64,000 nucleotides of DNA from Hydractinia symbiolongicarpus. Its lineage: Eukaryota > Cnidaria > Hydrozoa > Anthoathecata > Hydractiniidae. Below are positions 51,758 through 60,532 of the stretch, one piece after another. The stretch's first letter is position 1. Each line of letters starts with the position of its first letter. Made by a program: the position numbers and the translations under genes. The stretch lies in NCBI RefSeq assembly GCF_029227915.1, contig NC_079888.1:8415001-8479000 (forward strand), read 5' to 3'. The notes under the pieces are model-generated. The model worked only from the letters and a program-made list of their open reading frames with translations, ran no database searches and was not told the DNA's origin.

Positions 51758-53282
51758 TAAACTATCATGTTCAAGAAATGATAAACTTTCCACAGTAAAA
51801 TTTTTGTATTGTTTGTACATTTTTTCTGACTATTCATACCCCCTTCACCGTTTGGGATTGACAGTATCATGCATTGCGGTTGGTTCTAATCAACCTTGTT
51901 CCCAGGGCTCTTTTTCTCTTTCTGACAAGGTTGGATTCCAATGTCTGTACATTTCATCTTGTTCTTTTTTGTATCATTGACATTTTACTTTCTGAAAATT
52001 TTCGAACACTTGTTTCACGATGTTTCATCTAGTTCTTTTTTTAACACGTGGTGAAGTGAAGATAAGAAGTCCAAAGGCTTGAACATTTCCGCCAGTAGAA
52101 ATCCATATAGCTACACGTTCTTTAAGCAAAATTATTTCAGACTTACAAGGTTTTTGTTTGGCATAGAGCTGTTTAGCTCTAATGTTTCTCCAACACAGTA
52201 GTGACATCGTAAATCCTATCGAAAATCTTAGGATCATGTTCGTTACGTTCATATCAACTTATTGCACGCACGAAAATAAGATATACACCATAGTGTTGCT
52301 ATATATCTTCAGAGACTTAATTTTTCACGGAAATTAATCTTCGCGAATTTCTGTCAATTTCGTTTAAAAAAGTAATACCCTGCATAATACACCACCGCAA
52401 CACAATTCATCGTAAATCTTTTAAAAGGATACTAAAATTATGGCATCCCGAAAGGTGGTTAAAGTTAAAGAGTCATTGTGCAAACTCCTATCATCAAACA
52501 CAATCTGAATGCAGCACTGTCTGGGCGTGTGCAGGGGTAAATGTATGTGAATAATCGGGATTTTGAAAAGCGTATTTTCAAAACACACTTTTCGCTAAAA
52601 ATTGTACGTACTAGGAAATCTATAGTTAGCGCTAGCACTTAAAGTCAGCAAGGACATCAGTGCAGCAAAAGCATACTTTCCTCACTGTTATCAATTTGGC
52701 TAGCCATAGTATAAAAAACACCACAGTTTTTATTTAACGAATCTCGGTAATCAAGCAACAAATATATAATTTTCTTTCATTGGACTTCATTGAGTAAATG
52801 ACTAGCTAGCTAGTCAAGGTCTTGCAAATTTCGTTCACGTACAAAGAGACGTTCTGAATAACAGAGAAACGTAATAAATACAAAAAAAATGTTCTGGCTA
52901 CTAAAATAAAGTGTCTATATCCTGGGGATGGGAAGTGCATTTTCATTGGTTTAGATATTCACAGACTTCGTGTGGTCTATCCCTACCTGAGCGCGATTCT
53001 ACAGATTCCGCATCTGCGGGCGGAAAAAAAAATCTGCTAACATTTAAAACAACAAAAAGAGGTCTTCAAAACATGTCAGCGTGTCAAAACTGTAAAAATT
53101 TATGATTGATTTTTCATAATAAATCAGTACTCGTGATTGGTTTACTACGCGAACAACAGAGTCGGTTAAAATAACGCATTTATTTGTAGCTTTAAGACTT
53201 CGTGCGTGGTTTGCACGACCCGCTTTTGGCCGACAGACAAAATAGCGTCTTTAGTGATTCTGTAACATAACGTTTTTTTTGC

Positions 53283-53339
53283 GGACAGACAGACAGACAG
53301 ACAGACAGACAGGCAGAATACCACTATTATTAATATAGA
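53283..53339 (-). mobile_element. Fragment of a Helitron-like element, minus strand, with GACA array
   Basis: On the minus strand the sequence reads TCTATATTAATAATAGTGG, then GTATTCTGCC and a run of CTGT units, the same order (TCTATATTA start, then a CTGT/CCGT array) as the element at 48439. The 3' hairpin end was not found. Confidence 0.35.
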
Positions 53340-53579
53340 CTAATCAGTTACCGGCCGACATATCTGCGGTTCGCCCGTCTTTTATATACTGCATTTCGTG
53401 TGTATCACTACTGTGATACCATTTTGCACAGACAGATGACTGCTATATTATAGAGGTAAAGGTGGGTATAGAGAAGAGATTGAGGAAGTGAAAGTCAGAT
53501 GTTTCATGCAACAACTTTGTGAAAAACCCATGCTAAAATCTGCACAGTTCCGATGTGTATTGCTTTTTAAGAGACATCC

Positions 53580-53614
53580 TTTGGTCACATGAAGATGCGC
53601 TTCATGTGACCAAA
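53580..53614. repeat. Perfect 15-bp hairpin
   Basis: TTTGGTCACATGAAG and its exact reverse complement enclose the loop ATGCG. No function assigned. Confidence 0.65.
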
Positions 53615-53881
53615 GAGGAAAAACATGGACAATTTTCACCACAACAAATTTTCAACAAAATTTGAAAACATACAATAACGTGCAAAATGCTATGTGCAAA
53701 ACTAGGTAACATATTATTTCATCGAACCTCATCTGTCCTCATTATGGCCCTAAGTAGGTGTATTCTACCTTAACGCCGCCCTTTACTTTCATTATTTTTC
53801 AAAAAATGCACGGTTAAACTCCCTCAGAGTAACATCTTACGACCGCCTATTTAACACCGCCACATAAAAATTAAAAACGGC

Positions 53882-53887
53882 AACAAG
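53882..53887 (+). repeat. Left 6-bp target-site duplication (AACAAG)
   Basis: AACAAG abuts the left terminal inverted repeat; the same six bases in the same orientation abut the right end at 60414-60419. Confidence 0.85.
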
Positions 53888-54135
53888 TATGGAGTCATGT
53901 ACTGGACAAAAGTCACGCTATAGAGTGTCGTGTTGCGTAGTAGAGTGTCGAGGTGCAATATAGATCCCAAGGTCGCGAGGCGTAGTATAGGTGGACGCGA
54001 GGCGAAATAGAGAGTCGCGAGGCGTAATAGTGAGACGCGTATGTAATAATAGAGAGATGCGAGGCGTAATAGAAGGACGCGATGCGTAACAGAAGGACGC
54101 GTTGCGTGATGGAAAGACGCGCAAACAAGGGCGAC
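53888..54135 (+). repeat. Left terminal inverted repeat with subterminal 20-bp repeats
   Basis: After the conserved terminus, units of the form GCGAGGCGTAATAGNNNGAC recur about eight times with drift (for example GATGCGTAACAG, GTTGCGTGATGG), becoming less regular inward. Compared with the right end this arm carries an extra unit near 54001 and has more diverged inner units. Open frames read through it are artefacts. Confidence 0.85.
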
Positions 54136-55077
54136 GCGGCGTGTAGGAAGAGGGGACGCGTACTTTCGCGCCATTTGCCTTGGTTACCCGTGAATAAATT
54201 TCGAATTTTTTCAATTGACTGGCAAATTAATCAAGACAAAACACGAAAGAAAAAGTAAGTTTTTGTAGCAGCTGGGCTGACCGTTCTCTCTGATTTTTTC
54301 TCTCCTGTTTTTTTAATTTCTGCTGTATTATAGTTATATTCTGATAAATTGTGAGAAGTTGCTAATTCATAAGTATGTGTAGTAGTGAAGGGAAGCAATG
54401 TAGGGCAACGACGACATTTGTCAACACAGGTATAGCTGGCACCCCCCCCCCCCCTCCTCATATATATTTTCTCATTAAAATTTGTAATGGGCTAGCTATA
54501 CTATTGCTATAAATAATGGATTATATTATTTGCCCTAGCAACTTTTACTTCCTTTTTTCCTTCCCTTGTATACACCACCAATCAACCCCCCTCCCCCTGC
54601 AACGAGGAGGGTGCCGATAAGCCGAAAAATGTTATTACACTGCTTGCATGCTATTCTGTTATAAGCAATGTGCTGTTTTTGTATTAATATTGTGTTTTGT
54701 ATCACCATGTGATTACAATGTTTTGATAGGTAAACAGGGCAGCTTATAAAACAGAACGTAGGACTACGACTGGTAGTTAAATGGAACTGTGCGGTGCATA
54801 TGCATGTGTACAACAACACTGTCAACAGGTGTATTGTAATGATGGCAAATTTCTCAAGTTTTGGTTTTCTTCAAGTGACACTGCACCCATTTTCAAGAAT
54901 TTTAAATAATGCAGCAAATATGTACAATGTTCTTATTCGATTTTCCTTTAAGGATATTCTTAAGACATTTTTAAATTTTTGTCTTACTATCGTGAATATT
55001 TATCGGCATGGTTGTAATTTTCAAAACTTTCAAGCTAAATTGTATGTGATGTTTTAGGAATTAAAAATTGATTCAGC
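54136..55077 (+). other. Transposon region upstream of the HECT gene
   Basis: No coding exon was recognised. It holds a run of 14 C bases (54441-54454) and ends with a splice acceptor (GTTTTAG at 55051-55057) 20 bases before the HECT start codon, so it must contain an untranslated exon, or the mRNA is trans-spliced. The promoter is probably near the inverted repeat. Confidence 0.45.
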
Positions 55078-57440
55078 ATGCAGAAAGTGAAAGACGCTAT
55101 AGACAGACTGAATAATGCATTGGATGGTCTGTCATCATCAACAACAAGTACTCAAAATAATCCAAATCAGAACATCTTCCAGAGTCCAAACTCACATCCA
55201 AGTCCAAACTTACATCCAAGTCCACAACATCAGAGAATTCTACAAGATTTCAAGTAGGTTGATATTTTTAAGAGTTGTGAATTTCTGCTCCCAGCATGAT
55301 CATTGCCTCCTTTGTATCTTTTCGATAAGTTTCAATAATCATCTCTCCAGGAGTACTGCTCACAGGCATTATGCTGATTGTGACTATTGAATTTTTTCGT
55401 GCCTTTGTACCTTTTTATAACATTTTTCATTTTTTTGATTTTGTTCAACTTTAATTTTTTTCTGTATACACTGAGTAGAAAGATTATTATGTTTGAGACA
55501 GATTTTTATTTTAATTCTTGTTCTGTTTCAGTAAGCAATTTCCAGCGTTGAATGCTGGTGGTAGCCGATATCGCCCACAAGCAAAGAAACCACGTCTCTC
55601 TAATAACTTCATTAAGGACACATGGACCCATAAATTCTGTGCACTGAGCTACAAAGATACATCAGTTTCACCTAATACACGTGAATTAATGGAGCTAAAC
55701 CAAGTTGGTCTCGGAATTGAAAAAGTTGTTTTTCCTTCCAAAACTGGAACACATGCTATGCTTCTGGAAGAGTTAACAAAAGCTTATCCAAAATTATCAT
55801 CACAGAGTGGTGGCATTGAACTTCTGAGGGCTGAGAGTGGTGGAATAAACCGACCATTGGTGTTGATACCACCAAGAAAAGATGGTTATTCTATCAGCTA
55901 TTTAAAAAATTTAGTACCCGGTCACGCTGTAATATACATCAGACCAGTGCAGAGCGACTTACCAATGGAGGAACCAACTATGGATTCAGGTATTGAAGTT
56001 AACTGTGTACGATGTAATCAGAAATATCCGTTAAATGATTTAAGATTCCATCAAGCTTATTGTCAACTTGATGATGACATTTTTCCAGAGATGATAGACG
56101 ATGAAGCTGGGCCATCGAATGAAAAAGAAGTAGGAAGTACTTCTCCCCATATCGATACTTTGTCGGCAATGTTTCCTCGAATCTCTAAAGCCACAATTCA
56201 GGACATTTTACGGAATACCAAATCTATCGATGTGGCAGCCAATATTTTGAGTGAGAAAAGTGCAAGTGAAAATATGTCTGACATGCTGCAAATTAAATGT
56301 GTAGATAAGGACATGTCTTTAAAAGAAATTCTCAATCAAATTACATCTCTTGCTTCAGAAAATGATACAATCACTTTGGAAATTGAACGTGACAATCTTT
56401 GGATGGAATCCTTGAGATTTTACAAAAGGAACCTTGTGAATTCTCAAGTTATGACCAAAAAATTGATCATTGAGTTTAAAGGAGAGGACGGCCTTGATGG
56501 TGGGGCAATGAAAACCGAATATTTCAACCTTTTGTTAGAAGAAGTTAAAAATCGTCTATTTGAAGGTGAAAATAACAGTTTGTTGCCTGTGAAAGACATC
56601 ACAAAAGCTGTGCTTTTCAAAGTTGCTGGTATGATTATCGTACATTCATTGATTGCTGGTGTTGACACCGGCTTCCCAGTATTAGCAAAACCATACTTTT
56701 TACACATGTGTGGTAGAGATACCGACAGTTTGATTGAAAGTTTGAATAAAAGCCACATACCAGCAAATGCAACAACTGAAAATTTGATTGAATTGATTGA
56801 ATCACTTGATCAATGTAAAACAAAGGACGATATAGACAAACTGCTTTACAAGGACAATCAGAAGCAAGATGTGTTTTGGTCACTTATTAATTCTGCGCAT
56901 TGGCCTGCCGACAAGAATATTAACAAAGAAAATGTCCCATTACTGGTTCAACAACTCATTTTGAATGATGTGATATTGTCACGCCGAAACTCTTCAGACA
57001 TGTTATTCGAAGGTTTGAGCTCGTGCAATTTCTTGAATACGATTCGGTGTCATTGGAAAGTTATGGATCAAATATTTTGTGCTGGTTATCGCATGATTGA
57101 GAGTAAAGAATTTATCAAATGTTTTAGTTTTGACGAACCAACTTCCTTCGTGGAGACACAGGCAAAGAAATTTTTTCTGTCGTTTATTGAAAAAAGTGAC
57201 AGTATGACATTGAGTAAAGTACTTGCCTTCTGTACTAGTCATACAGTTGTTCCACTGGATGGTATGAAAAATGAAATCAGAGTGAAATACATGTCGGATG
57301 ATGAAAAAAACAGTATGTGCAAATCCTCTGCATGTTTAAAAATAATCTACCTACCTACAGTTCATTCTGTAGAAAAGGCGTTTCACAATATGTTGGCAAC
57401 AGCTTTAGCATGTGAATCAAAGGGATTCGCAAATCCATGA
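55078..57440 (+). CDS. Transposon-encoded HECT E3 ubiquitin ligase with UBZ-like zinc finger and CUE domain (694 aa, two exons)
   Basis: Exons 55078-55253 and 55532-57440 join in phase (AA|T, Asn59), giving 694 residues. The N-terminus is polar with a repeated HPSPN-type motif. Residues 217-236 hold C-x2-C-x11-H-x3-C, the spacing of a Rad18-type UBZ ubiquitin-binding finger. Residues about 265-301 look like a CUE domain (LSAMFP, then ATIQDILRN and AANIL). From about 350 to the end is a HECT domain: EFKGEDGLDGGAMKTEYFNL matches the N-lobe start, and the C-lobe ends with SSACLKIIYLPTVHS, where Cys660 is the likely catalytic thioester cysteine. The architecture resembles G2E3-like HECT proteins that are expanded in fish and invertebrates. 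Such ligases take ubiquitin from an E2 onto cysteine and pass it to substrates; the role in transposition is unknown. The frame is uninterrupted, arguing for selection. Confidence 0.85.
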
Positions 57441-58154
57441 TAATTGTAAATTTTTAGGGGCACTAACGAGTTTATTTTTTTCCTTCAAGGTGATCGATTT
57501 TTAGCTTATGTTGTCATTGTTCTTATTATGTTGTCATTGAGAAAAAATGCCGATTTTTTTTCTTTTTCTTCCAAAATATGCCTCACTTCTATAAAACTGA
57601 TTTTTTTTCTGGTGGGGGGGAATATAAAAATCCTGTCAGTCCTATGCAAGAATTCTTCCAGTGATATACATACTTTTAATGATCAGATTGATTATGATTA
57701 GTCTCGAATTTATGACTGACTTGTACGCTCCTTGAAGTCTATATATACTGCACATGCATTTATAAGTTCGTCTTTTTGTTGTTCTATTTTGTTTGTTTTC
57801 TAACTTTTATATGGAAAAGATGTATGGTTATAGTCGTGATCAAGTTACGCATTGCATTATCATTCAGCTGTGCTAACCAAGAAGATATTTTTCTTTTCTT
57901 TTTATTTCACAAGGGTTATGTTTGTTATTTTGTTCTTTATGTGAAAAAATGTTCTACTTATATACGGTCGACTCACTCAGAGAAAGTTATTTAAAAACAG
58001 AACTGTTATCGTTAAGTAACTTTTAAACATATTTCGAACATTTTGGAGGGAATTTCGTCTGGCATTTTTAGGATTTATTGTATGATTAAACAAACAAGTG
58101 GTTTTGTTGACATTTCGTGTACTTATGCAGTACTTTTATTTTTCAGAATATAAC
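57441..58154 (+). other. Spacer between the HECT and integrase genes
   Basis: AT-rich sequence without a recognised exon or a clear AATAAA signal for the HECT gene. It ends in a pyrimidine-rich tract and acceptor (TTATTTTTCAG, ending 58146) nine bases before the integrase start codon. Confidence 0.5.
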
Positions 58155-59597
58155 ATGAATATACAACAATTGAGTCCAGTTGATTTTATTAAGAATTCTG
58201 TTGTTGATACATTGAAACTAATCCAGTCGTTATTGTCATCCTTTGTTGACGCGAATACAGCAGATTTGGATTATCCTGTCTATAGACTTGATGAACTTTA
58301 CAGCTTCTGCTCTAGAGCAGCTTTAGAGTATCCAGATGTTATAACCGAAAATGTACTGAGTAGTATTCATCAAGCATCAGTGATAATTCAATCAGTGAAC
58401 AAAACTAGTAACGCGGAAACTGTACGGCACAAGATAGGCAGGCCTTCTTTCGATATACCTGAGGAAACTCTAAAAACTTTAGTGAGGTTGAATTTTTCGC
58501 AGACGGCAATAGCTGAAATGTTCGGAGTAAGTGCAAAAACTATTCAAAGAAGATTTAAAGAGTTTGATATTGAACCTAAATCGCACACTATGATTGGTGA
58601 CGAGGAACTTGATGAACATGTCAAAAAAATTATTTCAGATTTTCCTAACTGTGGCATACGTAGAATGAAAGGTTTTTTACTGTCTCATGGTTATCACATT
58701 CCTTGGAAAGTTGTTCGTGATAGTATGTGGCGGGTTGATCCATCAGGGCTATTGATGCGCTCGTTGCAACGTAATGTAGTTCGAAGAAGAAAATATAGTG
58801 TTGCAGCGCCAAGGTCATTGTGGCATATAGACGGCAATCACAAATTGATAAGATGGTCGATAGTCATTCATGGCGGCATAGATGGGTATTCTAGGCGTCT
58901 AATGTTTCTGTCGTGCGGATCAAGTAACAAGGCTACTGTAGTACTCGATTTATTTCTGACCGCAGTACAAAATTTTGGCTTGCCGTCGCGTGTAAGAGGA
59001 GATCATGGGGTGGAAAATGTAGACGTTGCTTGGTTTATGATATCAAGACGAGGAAGTAATCGTGGTAGCTTTATCGCTGGGAAAAGTTGCCATAACCAAA
59101 GGATAGAGAGGTTCTGGAGAGATCTATTCCACGGCTGCACATACATATACCACAACATATTCACTTACTTGGAAGAGATAGGAGCCTTGGATATATCGAA
59201 TGAGTTGCATTTGTTTTGCCTTCATTATGTTTTTATTCCAAGAATAAATGCACATTTTCAAAGATTTATCCTGGGCTATGATCACCATCCTATCCGAACA
59301 GAGAGAAACCTTTCTCCTCTTCAATTATGGGAAAGAGGTTTGTTGTTGCAAAGGAGACCGTCAGAAGATGATATTGTCGATGACTGCGATTCATATGGTA
59401 TAGATTGGAGTGTACCGAGTCATTATATCGAAACCCGTGACGATGCTATTGTGGTTCCCGAGATAAATCATCCATTTCAAAGTAATGACTTATACCTGGA
59501 ATTTTGTAGATCTAACGATCCAATGGCAAATTGCGATAACTTCGGTATCGAAGTGTTTCTTCGAACTGTTCAGGTCGTAGAAAGTACATTGTTATGA
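58155..59597 (+). CDS. Integrase-like DDE transposase with helix-turn-helix (480 aa)
   Basis: This is the presumed recombinase that cuts and joins the ends of the element. The ATG at 58155 is preferred over an upstream in-frame ATG at 58098 because a strong splice acceptor lies between them. Residues about 114-140 form a helix-turn-helix ([20 protein letters not shown]) after a GRPSFDIP hinge, then a segment like the IS3/integrase HTH_21 region ([19 protein letters not shown]). The integrase core begins at WHIDGNHKL: Asp226, Asp283 (RGDHGVENV) and Glu318 ([11 protein letters not shown]) make a DDE triad, with Asp283 and Glu318 35 positions apart as in retroviral-type integrases. The last 110 residues are a conserved-looking tail without a known fold. 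No reverse transcriptase, gag or protease is present, so this is a DNA transposon and not a retroelement. All three catalytic residues and the full frame are intact. Confidence 0.88.
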   Translation: MNIQQLSPVDFIKNSVVDTLKLIQSLLSSFVDANTADLDYPVYRLDELYSFCSRAALEYPDVITENVLSSIHQASVIIQSVNKTSNAETVRHKIGRPSFDIPEETLKTLVRLNFSQTAIAEMFGVSAKTIQRRFKEFDIEPKSHTMIGDEELDEHVKKIISDFPNCGIRRMKGFLLSHGYHIPWKVVRDSMWRVDPSGLLMRSLQRNVVRRRKYSVAAPRSLWHIDGNHKLIRWSIVIHGGIDGYSRRLMFLSCGSSNKATVVLDLFLTAVQNFGLPSRVRGDHGVENVDVAWFMISRRGSNRGSFIAGKSCHNQRIERFWRDLFHGCTYIYHNIFTYLEEIGALDISNELHLFCLHYVFIPRINAHFQRFILGYDHHPIRTERNLSPLQLWERGLLLQRRPSEDDIVDDCDSYGIDWSVPSHYIETRDDAIVVPEINHPFQSNDLYLEFCRSNDPMANCDNFGIEVFLRTVQVVESTLL

Positions 59598-59731
59598 ACA
59601 CCACTATTAGTTCACTCACAGAACTTTTGATTGAATTGCTTAACTTGACATTAGTTACATTAGATACATTACAAAGAAGAAATTCAAACATTTTGTTCAC
59701 TATATACGTACTAGATATTATGCTTAGGTAA

Positions 59732-59737
59732 AATAAA
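59732..59737 (+). terminator. Polyadenylation signal of the integrase gene
   Basis: AATAAA 135 bases after the integrase stop codon, inside the element. Confidence 0.5.
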
Positions 59738-60105
59738 GCTCCTTCAGTTCTTCTAACCACGCGAAAAAATAGCCACAGCAGTAGTCATTTAATAAGTTCT
59801 TCCCGTGCCTAATTATAGAGCGCGCTCTTTTTTGTTTCCCCGTCCCAACGTCGAAAAGTTGTATTATGCCCTGATCGAGGTTGTTATTCTGCTTATCATA
59901 ACTCCCCTCTAATAGGCATATAATATACACGAGAGGTTATGATGAACTAGTAGCCCTTGTACACCAAGTATGGAATCTTTTTTTTTCATTTTTTCCTTTT
60001 AAAGTATTCATGACAAGAAAAAAGTGAAGATGTATGTAAGCGTAGTTCTTTCTCTGACACGGATCCTCCCATCACACATCTTATTACGCTCCGACTTTAC
60101 ACGTA

Positions 60106-60413
60106 TTTCTATTACGCCTCGCGTCCTTCTATTACGCCTCGCGTCTCTCTATTACGCCTCGCGTCTCTCTATTACGCCTCGCGTCCTTCTATTACGCCTC
60201 GCGTCTCTCTATTACGCCTTGCGTCTCTCTATTACGCCTCGCGTCCTTCTATTACGCCTCGCGTCTCTCTATTATTACATACGCGTCTCACTATTACGCC
60301 TCGCGTCCACCTATACTACGCCTCGCGACCTTGGGATCTATATTGAACCTCGACACTCTACTACGCAACACGACACTCTATAGCGTGACTTTTGTCCAGT
60401 ACATGACTCCATA
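60106..60413 (-). repeat. Right terminal inverted repeat with subterminal 20-bp array
   Basis: Eight consecutive 20-bp units (ATTACGCCTCGCGTCYYTCT) are followed by two degenerate ones and the conserved terminus ending GACTCCATA. The units here are much more uniform than at the left end, which suggests recent array turnover. Arrays of this kind are common transposase-binding regions. Confidence 0.88.
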
Positions 60414-60419
60414 AACAAG
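60414..60419 (+). repeat. Right 6-bp target-site duplication (AACAAG)
   Basis: Same six bases as at 53882-53887, directly outside the right terminus. Confidence 0.85.
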
Positions 60420-60532
60420 AAACAGCATGGAGGCATAGGATTAAGATTATCAGTGGTCATACGTGCGAAAGTACAAAAATAGCTGCGATATAAAAATAAA
60501 CCAGCACGACTAAAATGAAATTCAACCTGGCA

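Larger units (their letters stand above)
50702..52929. repeat. Tandem duplication, copy 2 of the 2227-bp unit
   Basis: Head-to-tail repeat of 48475-50701, starting directly with the CCGT array (50703-50841) after GGGGA and ending at GGGGAT, after which unique sequence (GGGAAGTGC) follows. It lacks the 5' start of the Helitron-like element, which shows that duplication joined the array to the right end of the unit. Confidence 0.93.
52930..53881. other. Non-coding region left of the HECT/integrase transposon
   Basis: Contains a GACA microsatellite (53283-53312). Read on the minus strand, this is followed to its left by sequence resembling another Helitron-like 5' end (CTATATTA, ending near 53339). 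It also contains a perfect hairpin (53580-53614). No gene was recognised. Confidence 0.45.
53888..60413 (+). mobile_element. Complete 6.5-kb DNA transposon encoding a HECT ubiquitin ligase and a DDE integrase-like transposase
   Basis: Both ends read TATGGAGTCATGTACTGGAC inward. The outermost 120 or so bases of the inverted repeats differ at only about one position (GTGCAAT versus GTTCAAT), after which both run into arrays of a 20-bp repeat. A perfect 6-bp direct duplication (AACAAG) flanks the element. Inside, two intact genes lie in the same direction, one for a zinc finger-CUE-HECT protein and one for an integrase-type DDE transposase. From general recall, 6-bp duplications and TA-starting ends fit the eukaryotic IS3-like (IS3EU) group, but that assignment needs comparison with reference elements. 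Near-identical ends and open frames suggest recent activity. Confidence 0.9.

Noticed and set aside
58098-58154. Upstream in-frame ATG for the integrase gene
   Set aside because: A pyrimidine tract and CAG acceptor lie between it and the ATG at 58155, so these 19 codons are probably intronic.
60024-60383. 119-codon frame with repeats such as ITPRVLLLRLASLYYA, and its counterparts at 53851-54214
   Set aside because: It is a read-through of the 20-bp subterminal repeats of the transposon, not a protein gene.
53888-60413. Retrovirus or LTR retrotransposon as the source of the integrase
   Set aside because: Ends are inverted and not direct repeats, the flanking duplication is 6 bp, and no gag, protease or reverse transcriptase is present.
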